Shown here: positions 1 through 11,500 of the stretch, piece by piece
How positions within the stretch are numbered: position 1 is the first letter of the stretch
How the letters are laid out: every line of letters begins with the position of its first letter
Translations under genes and position numbers: made by a program
The notes under the pieces: generated by a model
Told to the model about the DNA's origin: nothing
The model's input: the letters and a program-made list of their open reading frames with translations, nothing else
The model's database searches: none
NCBI GenBank assembly: GCA_963580285.1
Contig: OY757026.1
Span: 48,149,143-48,213,142, forward strand
From: Lucinisca nassula
Lineage: Eukaryota > Mollusca > Bivalvia > Lucinida > Lucinidae
Length of the DNA stretch: 64,000 bases
Direction of reading: 5' to 3'

Positions 1-1494
1 TGAGAGACTCCCATTTTAATTTTCCAAGTATTCCAGTCATGCTCCCAGTTTCAAAGCAGTAATTTCCTGTTACAAATCTAGCAGCTCTATTCTGAACTTT
101 CTCAATTTCATCGTTAAGGACCACTCCACTGGGGTCCCAGATACAACTACCATATTCCAAGATTGGGCGAACAAGACCTTTATATGCTGCCTCTTTTACA
201 TCCTGAGGGCACTGATGCAGATTTCGCCTCAGGAAACCAAGCGTTCTATTTGCCTTAGTACACATGTTGCTAATATGAGTATTCCATCTCAAGTTGTGTG
301 AGATTGTCACTCCAAGGTATTTAATGGAGTCCACATTCTCGAGGACCGTTCCCTCTAAGGTGTAAGAAGCCTCAACTTTATTAGATCTCTTCCTAGTTAT
401 CTGCATAATATTGCATTTAACTGGCTGAAATCTCATGCCCCATTTCATGCCCAACATCCTAATCTATCTATGTCAGCCTGAAGTTTCAATGAGTCATCTG
501 TATCTCTAATTTCCCGGTAACAAACACAGTCATCTGCGAACAGTCTTATTTCTGAGTCAATGTCAGTGGAAATATCATTGATGTACAGGGAGAACAAAAG
601 TGGACCAAGAACGGTCCCTTGCGGGACTCCAGACAAAACTGGAGCCCACTCCGAAGATTCACCATTAACAACAACCCGCTGTTTTCTGTAGCAAAGAAAG
701 GAATCTATCCATTTTAGGGTCTTTCCCCCAATTCCATAACCAAATAACTTAGATTTAAGTAGTTCATGAGGAGGGGTGTCAAAAGCCTTCTCGAAGTCCA
801 GAATAAATGTGTCTACCTGTCCCCCTTTATCCAAGATTTTTGCCCAGTCATTAATAACTGTGCTTAGCTGAGTTTCACAACTGTGCCTTTTCCTAAATGC
901 ATGTTGTCTGTCTGACAAAAGTTTATGCTCGTCCAAGTGGGCCATGATGTTTGAGCAGACTATATGTTCCAGCAATTTACACAGAACACAAGTCAGAGAC
1001 ACAGGGCGATAATTGCGGGCAAGAGCCCTATCTCCTTTTTTGAAGAGTGGACAAATGTTTGCTAAGAGCCATTCTTTGGGGATTTCACCCGTATCAAGAG
1101 ACTGTTGAAACAAGTGTGCGAAAACTGGACCCAATTCATTTGCTAGTTCCTTCAGGACTCTGGGATGAAGCTCATCAGGTCCTAAGGCCTTACTGGGATT
1201 TAAGCCTTGAAGTAATTTGATCACTCCTGCAGCTGTCACAACAATATTATTCATGAATGGGGCCGATCTTCCAGTTAATGGGACCTCCGTGAACTCAGTT
1301 TTATTAAATGCATCATTGAATTGACCAACTAGTTCCTCTGCCCTTTCAGAGTCTGATTCAGCAACCCCGTCCCCTCCTCTTTTATTAAGGGGCGGGATAC
1401 CTTGCCTGTCTTTCTTCTGGCTATTAATATATCTGTAGAAGTCTCTGGGATTTGCCTTTACATCACCTACCAAGTTATTCACATACAAATCATG
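1..1494 (-). pseudogene. Non-LTR retrotransposon reverse transcriptase, truncated and frameshifted
   Basis: LINE pol fragment of the jockey/CR1-like type. The main open stretch (445-1518, 357 residues counted from 1518) shows the RT fingers/palm in order: GPDELHPR at about 113-120, NYRPVSLT at 169-176, DFEKAFD at 241-247 (first catalytic Asp), SGVPQGTVLGPLLF at 296-309 and the catalytic FADD box at 327-330. About one base is missing near 444; a second frame then continues the RT C-terminal region to the window edge. There is no N-terminal endonuclease: homology stops near 1494, and the first nine residues of the open frame come from the neighbouring repeat element, not from the LINE. This is a 5'-truncated copy, as target-primed reverse transcription usually leaves, whose 3' end lies off the left edge. 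It is inactive: truncated and frameshifted. The RT assignment is firm; the exact clade is inferred. Confidence 0.9.
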
Positions 1495-4338
1495 CTCACC
1501 TGTGTACCAGAAAATCATAAGTGTAGGAGACCACTTGACATTGCTACATACTAAATATCTGAACTCTGGGCCTTATGGCTTTGGAGAAGATTTTTAATTT
1601 TTTTCCCAGTATAAGTCCATAGGTCAATTTTGACCCAAAGGGCATGGTTGGCAGGATTTATGTAGCGACCATTTTATGTTGCTATATACTAAATATCTAA
1701 GGTCCGTACTTCATGGTTTCAGAGAAGAAGATTTTTAAAGCTTTTTTTTCCATTATAAGTTAATTGGAGTTAAGAAGCCACAGGATTTGGCCAATTTGAA
1801 CCCCAGGAGCAAGACTCAGGCAGGATTCATGTAGGCAACAACTCCATGTTGCTACATGCTAAATACCTAAGCTTTGGGCCATATGGTTTCACAGAAGAAT
1901 ATTTTTCAAGTTTTTTTTTTCATTTTAAGTTTTTTCCCTTTTTAAGTCCATCCATGGTAGCTAATCGGCCATGGGTGTGGCCAATTCTGGCCCAAGGGGC
2001 ATGATTGGCAGGATTTATGTAGGTGACCTGGGCCCTGTGGTTTCAGAGAAGAAGATTTTTTAAGCTTTTTTCAATTAGGAGTCTATGGAAGCTAAGGGGC
2101 CCCGGGGCGTGGCCCATTTGGACCCCAGGGGCATGATTGGCAGGATTTATATAGGTGACCACTTACCTTTGCTACCTGCTAAATATCTAAGCTCTGGGCC
2201 CTGTGTTTTCAAAGAAGAAGATTTTTGAAGCTTTTTTTCCATTAGGAGTCTATGGGAGCTAAGGGGCCCCGGGGTGTGGCCCATTTGGACCCCAGGGGCA
2301 TGATTGGCAGGATTTATATAGGTGACCACTTACCTTTGCTAAATGCTAAATATCTAAGCTCTGGGCCCTGTGTTTTCAAAGAAGAAGATTTTTGAAGCTT
2401 TTTTTCCATTAGGAGTCTATGGGAGCTAAGGGGCCCCGGGGTGTGGCCCATTTGGACCCCAGGGGCATGATTGGCAGGATTTATGTAGGTGACCACTTGC
2501 CGTTGCTACCTGCTAAATATCTAAGCTCTGGGCCCTGTGGTTTCAGAGGAGAAGATTTTTGAAGCTTTTTTTCCATTAGGAGTCTATGGGAGCTAAGGGG
2601 CCACGGGGCGTGGCCCATTTGGACCCCAGGGGCATGATTGGCAGGATTTATGTAGGTGAACACATGCCTTTGCTATATGCTAAATATCTAAGCTCTTGGC
2701 CCTGTGGTTTCAGAGAAGAAGATTTTTGAAGCTTTTTTTCCATTAGGAGTCTATGGGAGCTAAGGGGCCCCAGGGCTTGGCCCATTTGGACCCCAGGGGC
2801 ATAATTGGCAAGATTTATGTAGGTCACCACTTGCCATTGCTACATGCTAAATATCAGAGCTCTGGACCCTGTGGTTTCAGAGAAGAAGATTTTTGAAGCT
2901 TTTTTTCCATAAGAAGTCTATGGGAGCTAAGGGGCCCCGGGGCGTGGCCCATTTGGACCCCAGGGGCATGATTATCAGGAAATATGTAGGTGACCACTTG
3001 CCGTTGCTAAATGCTGAATATCTAAGCTCTGGGCTCTGTGGTTTCAGAGAAGAAGATTTTTGAAGCTTTTTTTCCATTAGGAGTCTATGGGAGCTAAGGG
3101 GCCCCGGGGCGTGTCCCATTTGGACCCCAGGGGCATGATTGGCAGGATTTATGTAGATGAACACTTGCCGTTACTACCTGCTAAATATCTAAGCTCTGGG
3201 CCCTGTGGTTTCAAAGGAGAAAATTTTTCAAGCTTTTTTCCATTAGGAGTCTATGGGAGCTAAGGGGCCCCAGGGCGTGGCCCATTTGGACCCCAGGGGT
3301 GTAATTGGCAGGATTTATGTAGGTGACCACTTGCCGTTGCTACCTGCTAAATATCTTAGCTCTGGGCCCTTGTGGTTTCAGAGTAGATGTTTGAAGCTTT
3401 TTTTTTCATTAGGAGTCTATGGGAGCTAAGGGGCCCCGGGGCGTTGCCCATTTGAAACGCAGCGGCATGATTGGCAGGAATTATGTAGGTGACCACTTGC
3501 CGTTGCTACATGCTAAATGTCCAAGCTCTGGGCCCTGTGGTTTCAGAGAAGAAGATTTTTGAAACTTTTTTTTCCCATTATGAGTCTATGGGAGCTAAGG
3601 GGCCCCGGGGTGTGGCCCATTTGGACCGCAGGAGCATGATTGGCAGGATCTGTGTAGGTGACCACTTGCCTTTGCTACATGCTAAATATCTCAGCTCTGG
3701 GCCCTGTGGTTTCAGAGAAGAAGCTTTTTGGAGCTTTTTTCCATTATGAGTCTATAGGAACTAAGGGGCCCTGGGGCGTGGCCCGTTTGGACCCCAGGGG
3801 CATGATTGGCAGGAATTTTGTAGGTGACTACTTGCCGTTGCTACATGCTAAATATCTAAGCTCTGGGCCCAGTGGTTTCAGAGGAGAAGATTTTTGAAGC
3901 TTTTTTTTCCATTATGAGTCTATGGGAGCGAAGGGGCACCGGGGCGTGGCCCATTTGAAACCCAGGGGCATGATTGGCAGGAATTATGTAGGTGACCTCT
4001 GGCCGTTGCTACATGCTAAATATCTAAGCTCTGGGCCCTGTGGTTTCAGAGGAGAAGATTTTTTAAATTTTTCCCATTATAAGTCTATGGGAGCTATATG
4101 TTGCCATGGCAACCAGAATTCCAATCTGATCAGCCCAAAAACCTTATGCAGCCTTTCCCCCTACCTGATGATGCTTCACATGAAATTTGATCAAGATTGG
4201 CCATGTGGTATTAGAGATATACTTATTTGAAATTGCTTACGGACACACGCACGCACGGACGCACGCACGCAGGACGGACGACGGACAAAAAGTGATAACA
4301 AAAGCTCACCTAGTCACTACATGACAAGTGAGCTAAAA
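1495..4338 (+). mobile_element. TRE-1: terminal-hairpin element with 167-bp tandem array
   Basis: Tandem-repeat-bearing non-autonomous element. It opens with CTCACCTGTGTACCAGAAAA, the sequence that follows the left hairpin in TRE-4 and TRE-5; its own left hairpin is missing because the LINE abuts here. About 15 units of period 167 follow (about 1590-4070; equivalent points at 2147, 2314, 2481 and 2648). Then come a unique segment with TTGCCATGGCAAC, a CGCACGCACGGACG microsatellite (4230-4290) and a right hairpin at 4303-4334 (stem AGCTCACCT / AAGTGAGCT, inner stem GTCA/TGAC), followed by AAAAA. The order left end, array, microsatellite, right hairpin is that of bivalve pearl / tandem-repeat MITEs. 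Short open frames inside the array are not genes. Confidence 0.75.
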
Positions 4339-4534
4339 AGGTGGCAAATCAGAGTTTTTGTTCGTATGTTCCGCTTGTCGTCTCATGATGCTTTACATTG
4401 TATCTGTGAAGTTTTGTGAAAATATCTCAAACAGTTTCAGGATTATGGAGCGGGCATGAAACTGAGAGGCGCTGAGGTATTGAAAGCTGGAAGTTCAGAT
4501 GGACCGACACTCAAAATTTTGGATGGTATAACAT
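4339..4534 (+). repeat. Fragment of the TRE-15 repeat type
   Basis: Matches the unit of TRE-15 near 61.3-62.5 kb, sharing phrases such as CTCATG-TGCTTTACA, AAAATATCTCAAAC and TTATGGAGCGG. It is wedged between the end of TRE-1 and the start of TRE-2, so both probably inserted into an older TRE-15-like element. Confidence 0.5.
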
Positions 4535-5178
4535 AACAAGAGGCTCAATGAGCCTAACTGCTCACCTGAGGAACATTTTAGTTAGCTGTTTGTCTCATGG
4601 TCTTTGAGCATATTTTTTTTTTTTTTTTTGAAGTTCTTGCTAATGGGACACGGCATTGTCAATTTGGACCCTAGGGGCATGTTTGGTAGGATTAATGTAG
4701 GGGACCACTTGACATTGCTACATGCTTAATATGTAAGCTCTGGGCCTAGTGTTTTCAGAGAAGAAGATTTTTTAAGTTTGTTTTTTTCCAGTATAAGTCT
4801 ATGGAGGCTAAGGGGCTACAGGGAGTGGCCAGTTTGGACCCCAGGGGCATGATTGGCACAATTTATGTTGGGGACCACTTGACTTTGCTACATGCTTAAT
4901 ATGTAAGCTCTGGGCCTAGTGGTTTCAGAGAAGAAAATTTTTTAAGTTTTTCCCATTTTAAGTCTATGGGAGCTATATGTTGCCATGGCAACACCAGTTT
5001 CAATCTGAATTGCCCCAAAACATACTGCATCTTCTCCCCCAACCGGATAATGCTTCTCATGAAATTTAATCATGATTGGCCAAGTGGCTTTAAAGATATA
5101 CTTATTTGAAAATGTGAACGGACGCCGGACCATTGGCATACTAATACCTCACATGAGCCTTCGCTCAAGTGAGCTAAT
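4535..5178 (+). mobile_element. TRE-2: short terminal-hairpin element
   Basis: Left end AACAAGAGGCTCAATGAGCC gives a hairpin with stem GGCTC/GAGCC. Two to three diverged units of the 167-bp type follow (about 4660-4950), then TTGCCATGGCAACA, a degraded ACGG tract and a right hairpin near 5146-5176 (CTCACATGAGCC / GCTCAAGTGAG) followed by TAATA. The left stem differs from GGGCC/GGCCC of related elements on both sides, so pairing is kept. Confidence 0.6.
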
Positions 5179-5248
5179 AATACTAGCGTTTTCAAAGAAG
5201 ACGATTTTTGAAGCTTTTTTTTCCATTATAAGTCTATGGGGGCTAAGG
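5179..5248 (+). repeat. TRE-3, left fragment (interrupted by LTR element)
   Basis: Part of a 167-bp-type unit (GAAGACGATTTTTGAAGC, ATAAGTCTATGGGGGC). It ends in the target sequence TAAGG at 5244-5248 and resumes at 8045 after the LTR retrotransposon. Confidence 0.65.
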
Positions 5249-5454
5249 TGTTAATGTCAAATCATGCTAAAGACTCAGGGAATTACATGTTTAATGTTTA
5301 CAATGGCTGACATAAAAACAGTAGGTTATCAAGACGTTACGCCGTTGTCATGACGTTAAATAACGTCACAGTAGTTCAAAGGTAGATAATTATTACTGTA
5401 CTGTATTACATCCCTTATATAAAATGTATTACATCCGTTAGATAAAGATTAACA
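5249..5454 (-). repeat. 3' LTR
   Basis: 206 bp, with terminal inverted TGTTAAT...ATTAACA. It matches the other LTR except in the 3' part (AAAATGTATT here, AAAATGAATT there). Immediately inside (5455-5478) the minus strand is purine-rich (AACAAAAGAAGAAAG), a possible polypurine tract separated from the LTR by an A/T stretch. Confidence 0.92.
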
Positions 5455-5628
5455 TTAATTATACTTTCTTCTTTTGTTGGTAGGATATCAGGTAGATTGG
5501 AAATGTTCTGAAAAGTTTTAAGTTTGATCATGGTCAAATGACAAAAATATACATGCATTTTTATAATTTCAAGTGCTGTTTCTTCTTGTTGGAAAATCAT
5601 AAGTTACCATTTGACTTGAACAAGCTTA

Positions 5629-6066
5629 TCACTGTAAGTCATAAACATTATGTGATCTGTTTCCTTGAGCCTGATAGTAATTATTTCCTTTCGTGCCAGC
5701 CCATAAAACCTGTCCCCTATTTTTCTGGATATTATCCTTGTCCCTTTGAAGCATTCGGTTTCTGCTGTTGACATTTCTCCATCCGTCTTGTTGCATCTTA
5801 TTTGTTGTATTTACTTCAGTTTTGCTGCTTTTTCTATCCATTTCCCTGCAAAATAGTGAAAGTTCTCTTTTGCTGATGAACTCCCTGCAGACACTTTTTC
5901 TATCACTGACAGTACTGTTTCCATGTCTATATATACTGTCTTTTACGCCCCTGATGGGTTTCATCACAGACTCACTTTGTTTCTCAACACCCTTTTCAAC
6001 ATCATCTAAACTGCTCTTTATCCTCTTTCTGATGCTGCCTATTGTCACTGTGCACCATTTTTCCAT
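5629..6066 (-). CDS. Second open frame of the LTR element, unknown function
   Basis: 145-residue open frame starting inside the 3' end of gag-pro and shifted by one base relative to it (65-bp overlap). It is very basic and polar (many K, R, S, N, Q), without a recognisable RT, integrase or envelope motif. It may be the 3' remnant of a lost pol region, a +1-frameshift extension of gag-pro, or merely open by chance. Its place between gag-pro and the 3' LTR is where pol would be. No function is assigned. Confidence 0.35.
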   Translation of the reverse strand: MEKWCTVTIGSIRKRIKSSLDDVEKGVEKQSESVMKPIRGVKDSIYRHGNSTVSDRKSVCREFISKRELSLFCREMDRKSSKTEVNTTNKMQQDGWRNVNSRNRMLQRDKDNIQKNRGQVLWAGTKGNNYYQAQGNRSHNVYDLQ

Positions 6067-7507
6067 GTCTAATTACCTGATTTTTCCTTTCCCTTTTAAG
6101 TCTTTCACTGTGAAGATGGTTTTTCTGTCTGTCCATCTTCAATCTTCCAAACCTCTTATTTACACTGTTTATCTTTGATACTTTATCTCCATCCTCTGTC
6201 TTATTTTCACATTCTAACTTTATACAGCAATGTCCAGAAGCTGTTATTTCCAGATCAACATCTTGACCAAAAATAGTGGCCTTATCGTCCTGTAAGTCCA
6301 ATTTCATTTGTGCATTTTTCATCGCAGATCTTGAAAGTAGCAATGGAATCTCGGAAGCCACAACATCTGTTCTTATCATCACCCTCCTACCAGCAATGAT
6401 GGCTGGAATTCTGTATTCCCCTTCTGACTTAAATTTCAAGCTATTCCCAAATTTAAAAACCCTATTACTGTCAATCTTACGTATTTTTCCTCTTTCTTTT
6501 CTATTCATACAGTTCATGTAAGATGTCAACCATTTCTTTCCGCATATTGTGCGACTGCAAGCACTGTCAAGAATAGCGTAATTGCATGTTTTCCACTCTG
6601 TAGCATCAGTTTGTCTGTTACTTACAAACAGCACATCATATTCATCTTCCTTTTCACTACCTTTCTCCATGTACTCCCAACTGTCTCGACAGTCAACCAG
6701 CAAATGGCGAAAAGATCCACAACAGTTACAGGTGAGAGGTCGACCATCTGGTCCCTTTGGATTTACTTTCTTTCTTTTAGCATTTGTATTTCTGGTAAAG
6801 TTAGCGTATTGATTTCTATATACTTCCCTATCCAATACGTCTCTTCCTCTGTTGTTTCCTTGGTTGCTGGGTCTAGCTCTTACATATCCAGCAGTCAGAA
6901 GTGCCTCCGCATTTTCCGCTACATAAGATCGCTGAAATTTTATAGCTAAATGTTCACTTCCAATTTTCTCATCGCCTTTAAATTTCTTCAGTGACGCTTT
7001 TGCTTCCTCATATAAACTTGTTTTATTCTCAAAATTCATCCCAGTGAGAACTAGCAGCTTTTCTTCTTTTGTAATGTTAGCTCTCTTCAGTAATTTAAAG
7101 GCCAAAATTTCTGATGGAAGTGTCATATTTTTCTTCTCAATTTTTCTGTATTTGAAATCAAACAGAGCTATATATTCTTGAATGCTTTGCTCTTCTTTCC
7201 TTCCAAAATCATCAAAATCATCAAACTTTTCTAAACTGTCAGCCAAATCATCCTTTCCCAAATGTTTATCTAAAAATTTAATAAGTCTATCCAGCCCATC
7301 TTCCCTTTTAAGGTCCTCCAGTGAGATTTGATCAAATACTTTGTCCTTTATTTTACAATCATCATCCTCTGGTAGAGACAAAGCTATTGCTATGCCCTGT
7401 TTTGTCTTTGACAAATCTGTAATTTCTCTCCATGCTAGAACCTCTTATTTAAAACGCTCATAAGTCTTACCTTTGCCCAGTGATGGAGGGTTTATCCTTG
7501 TTGTCAT
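6002..7507 (-). pseudogene. Gag-protease of the LTR retrotransposon, one early stop
   Basis: Structural polyprotein of the retrotransposon. The uninterrupted part (7414-6002, 470 residues) holds an alpha-helical gag domain (about 1-150), a CCHC zinc knuckle with Cys229, Cys232, His237 and Cys242 for RNA packaging, and a retropepsin-like domain opening with ILDSAC (catalytic Asp283; DSA in place of the usual DTG/DSG) and continuing through EIPLLLS (355-361) and a TASGH block near 391-395. The same frame runs upstream to an ATG at 7507-7505, but a TAA at 7447-7445 (codon 21) interrupts it. Either translation starts at the downstream ATG, or this copy carries a nonsense mutation; the latter is favoured because the residues between stop and second ATG look like normal gag sequence. 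It ends at 6002 without entering pol. No restored sequence is given. Confidence 0.82.
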
Positions 7508-7820
7508 TTTGATTAATGCCACTTAATATCTCCACTAAAACTTCTCCTCTTTGAAATGTGTCCACCAATTTCTCATAAAAATCCAGTTTTGTATCCTTCT
7601 GTTCTCCAGGAATTTTTTCCACACCTGGTCTACAAAGATTCTAACTCTGCCTGGTACTATCTTTTATTTGTTTTTATTCAATTCCACCATTACTCGCCAA
7701 TTTATACTTCACCTTTTCCCCCAAGTTCCAGTCACTTATGGTTTTTCAACAAAAATTTGCCGATTCTTGCCTCTGTATTCTCTACATGTTCTATCCAATG
7801 CTGAAAGATTCTTGTTCTCG

Positions 7821-7831
7821 CTCTGCTACCA
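7821..7831 (-). other. Primer-binding site, initiator Met tRNA type
   Basis: The minus strand reads TGGTAGCAGAG two bases inside the 5' LTR. This is complementary to the 3' end of eukaryotic initiator tRNA-Met, including CCA. It fixes element polarity independently of the reading frame. Confidence 0.85.
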
Positions 7832-7833
7832 TT

Positions 7834-8039
7834 TGTTAATGTCAAATCATGCTAAAGACTCAGGGAATTACATGTTTAATGTTTACAATGGCTGACATAA
7901 AAACAGTAGGTTATCAAGACGTTACGCCGTTGTCATGACGTTAAATAACGTCACAGTAGTTCAAAGGTAGATAATTATTACTGTACTGTATTACATCCCT
8001 TATATAAAATGAATTACATCCGTTAGATAAAGATTAACA
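7834..8039 (-). repeat. 5' LTR
   Basis: 206-bp partner of the repeat at 5249-5454, with one substitution between them. In transcription sense (minus strand) it precedes the primer site and gag. It should hold the promoter and polyadenylation signals; a TTATATAAAA stretch in the plus strand is A/T-rich, but no core promoter can be assigned with confidence. Confidence 0.92.
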
Positions 8040-8044
8040 TAAGG

Positions 8045-8567
8045 GACCCCAGGGCGTGGCTAGTTTAGATCCCAGGGGCATGATTGGCACAATTTATGTA
8101 GGGGACCACTTGACATTGCTATATGCTTAATATGTAAGCTCTGGGCCTAGCGGTTTCAGAGAAGAAGATTTTTTAAGCTTTTTTTTTTCCATTATAAGTC
8201 TATTGGGGCTAAGGGGCCCCAGGCATGGCCAGAAGAAGATTTTTTAAGCTTTTATTTCTATGGGGGTTAAGGGACCCCGGGGCGTAGCCATTTTAGACCC
8301 CAGGGGCATGATTGGCACAATTTATGTTTGGGACCACTTGACATTGCTACATGCTTCATATGTAAGCTCTGGGCCTATTGGTTTCAGAGAAGAAGATTTT
8401 TTAAGTTTTTCCTATTGTAATTCTATGGGAGCTATATGTTGCAATGGCAACAAGAGTTTCCATCTGATCTGGACTAAAACATAATGCATCTTTTCCCCCA
8501 ACCTGATAATGCTTCTCATGAAATCTAATCATGATTGGCCAACTGGCTTTAAAGATATACTTAGTTT
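8045..8567 (+). repeat. TRE-3, middle fragment
   Basis: Continuation of the element broken by the LTR retrotransposon: three diverged 167-bp-type units, then TATGTTGCAATGGCAACA and the unique segment ending AAAGATATACTTAGTTT. It stops where TRE-4 begins; the expected next bases (GTGAACGGACG...) are found at 13905. Confidence 0.7.
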
Positions 8568-11500
8568 AACAAGAGGGCCCAATGGCCCTATATCGCTCAC
8601 CTGTGTACCAGAAAATCATTTGTGTAGGAGACCACTTGACATTGCTATATACTAAATATCTATACAGTGTTTACGGGGATGTAAAACCTCAAATCAAACA
8701 AAATCTGTGCCTTATGGTTTTGGAGAAAAAGATTTTTTGAAGTTTTTTCCAGTATAAGTCTATAGGAGCTAATGAGCCCTGGGGCTTGGCCAATTTTGAC
8801 CCAAAGGGCACGGTTGGCAGGATTAATGTAGGCGACCATTTTGTGTTGCTATATACTAAAAATCTAAGGTCTGTACTTCATGGTTTCAAAGAAGATGTTT
8901 GAAGCTTTTTCCATTATAAGTTTGTTGGAGTTTAGGGGCCACAGGATTTGGACCCCAGGGGCATGATTGGCAGGATTCATGTAGGCGACCACTTGACATT
9001 GCTACATGCTAAATACCTAAGCTCTGGGACTTATGGTTTCAGAAAAGAAGATTTTTTGGCAGGAATTATGTAGGTGACCAATTGCCGTTGCTACATGCTA
9101 AATATCTAAGCTCTGGGCACTGTGGTTTCAATGAAAAAGATTTTTGAAGCTTTTTTTTCCATTATGAGTCTATGGGAGCTAAGGGGCCCGGGGGCGTGGC
9201 CCATTTGGACCCTAGGGGGATGATTGGCAGGATTTATGTAGGTGACCACTTGCAGTGGCTACATGCCAAATACCTCAGCTCTGGGCCCTGTGGTTTCAGA
9301 GAAGAAGATTTTTGAAGCTTTTTTCCATTATGAGTCTATAGGAGCTAAAGGGCCCCGGGGCGTGGCCCGTTAGGACCCCAGGGGCATGATTGGCAGGAAT
9401 TATGTAGGTGACCACTTGCCGTTGCTACATGCTAAATATCTAAGCTCTGGGCCTTGTGGTTTCCAAGAAGAAGATTTTTGAAGCTTTTTGTTCCATTATG
9501 AGTCTATGGGAGCGAAGGGGCCCCGGGGCATCGCCCATTTGGAACCCAGGGGCATGATTGGCAGGAATTATGTATGTGACCACTGGCCGTTGCTACATGC
9601 TAAATATCTAAGCTCTGGGCCCTGTGGTTTCAGAGAAGAAGATTTTTGAAGCTTTTTTTCCATTATGAGTCTATGGGAGCTAAGGGGCCCTGGGGTGTGA
9701 CCAATTTGGACCCCAGGGGCATAATTGGCAGGAATTATGTAGGTGACCACTTGCCGTTGCTAAATGCCAAATATCTCAGCTCTGGGCCCTGCGGTTTCAG
9801 AGAAGAAGATTTTTGAAGCTTTTTTCCATTATGAGTCTATACGAGCTAAAGGGCCCTGGGGCGTGGCCCGTTTGGACCCCAGGGGCATGATTAGCAGGAA
9901 TTATGTAGGTGACCACTTGCCGTTGCTACATGCTAAATATCTAAGCTCTGGGCCTTGTGGTTTCTGAGAAGAAGATTTTTGAAGCTTTTTGTTCCATTAT
10001 GAGTCTATGGGAGCGAAGGGGCCCCGGGGCATCGCCCATTTGAAACCCAGGGGCATGATTGGCAGGAATTATGTACGTGACCACTGGCCGTTGCTACATG
10101 CTAAATATCTAAGCTCTGATCCCTGTGGTTTCAGAGAAGAAGATTTTTGAAGCTTTTTTCCATTATGAGTGTATGGGAGCTAAGGGGCCCCGGGGTGTGG
10201 CCCATTTGGACCCCAAGGGCATGATTGGCAGGAATTATGTTGGTGACCACTTGCCGTTGCTACATGCTAAATATCTTAGCTCTGGGCGCTGTGGTTTCAG
10301 AGAAGAAGATTTTGGAGCTTTTTTCCTTTATGAGTCTTTGGGACCAAAGGGGCCCCGGCGCGTGGCCCATTTGAAACCCAGGGGCATGATTGGCAGGAAT
10401 TATGTAGGTGACCAACTGCCGTTGCTACATGCTAAATATCTCAACTCTGGGCCCTGTGGTTTCAGAGAAGAAGATTTTTGAAGCTTTTTTTCCAATATGA
10501 GTCTATTGGAGCTAAGGGGCCCTGGGGCGTGGCCAATTTGGACCCTAGGGGCATGATTGGCAGGATTTATGTAGGTGACCACTTGCTGTTGCTACATGCC
10601 AAATACCTCAGCTCTGGGCCCTGTGGTTTCAGGGAAAAAGATTTTTGAATATTTTTCCATTATGAGTCTATAGGAGCTAAAGGGCCCCGGGGCGTGGCCC
10701 GTTTTGACCCCAGGGGCATGATTGGCAGGAATTATGTAGGTGACCACTTGCCGCTGCTACATGCTAAATATCTTAGCTCTGGGCCCTGTGGTTTCCGAGA
10801 AGAAGATTTTTGAAGCTTTTTGTTCCATTATGAGTCTATGGGAGCGAAGGGGCCCCGGGGCATCGCCCATTTGGAACCCAGGGGCATGATTGGCAGGAAT
10901 TATGTAGGTGACCAACTGCCGTTGCTACATGCTAAATATCGCAACTCTAGGCCCTGTGGTTTCAGAGAAGAAGATTTTTGAAGCTTTTTTCCATTATAAG
11001 TCTATGGGAGCTGAGGGGCCCCGGGACGTGGCCCGTTTGGACCCCAGGGGCATGATTGGCAGGAATTATGTAGGTGACCACTTGCCGTTGCTACATGCCA
11101 AATATCTCAGCTCTGGGCCCTGTGGTTTCAGAGAAGAAGATTTTTGAAGCCTTTTTCCATTATGAGTCTATAGGAGCTAAAGGGCCCCGGGGCGTGGCCC
11201 GTTTGGACCCTAGGGGCATGATTGGCAGGAATTATGTAGGTGACCACTTGCCTTTGCTACATGCTAAATATCTAAGCTCTGGACCCTGTGGTTTCAGAGA
11301 AGAAGATTTTTGAAGCTTTTTGTTCCATTATGAGTCTATGGGAGCGAAGGGGCCCCGGGGTGTGGCCAATTTGGACCCCAGGGGCATGATTGGCAGGAAT
11401 TATGTAGGTGACCATTGGCCGTTGCTACATGCTAAATATCTAAGCTCTGGACCCTGTGGTTTCAGAGAAGAAGATTTTTGAAGCTTTTTTCCATTATGAG

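Larger units (their letters stand above)
5244..8044 (-). mobile_element. Young LTR retrotransposon (5249-8039) with 5-bp target duplication
   Basis: Two 206-bp direct LTRs (5249-5454 and 7834-8039) flank a 2.38-kb body and differ at one base. The whole is bracketed by TAAGG at 5244-5248 and 8040-8044. The LTRs start TGTTAAT and end ATTAACA. The internal frame is on the minus strand, so the 5' LTR is the right-hand one, and an initiator-Met primer site lies two bases inside it. The body encodes gag with a zinc knuckle and an aspartic-protease-like domain; no integrase, reverse transcriptase or RNase H region is visible. It is therefore either a non-autonomous derivative or a gag-pro-only lineage. 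LTR identity implies a very recent insertion, here into a unit of TRE-3. Confidence 0.93.

Noticed and set aside
1590..4070. CRISPR-like regular repeats
   Set aside because: Contiguous 167-bp units without spacers in animal DNA; a satellite-type array.
2147..4230. Series of 60-100-residue open frames with near-identical products on both strands
   Set aside because: They repeat with the 167-bp unit and end at each unit boundary; the period is not a multiple of three. They are by-products of the array.
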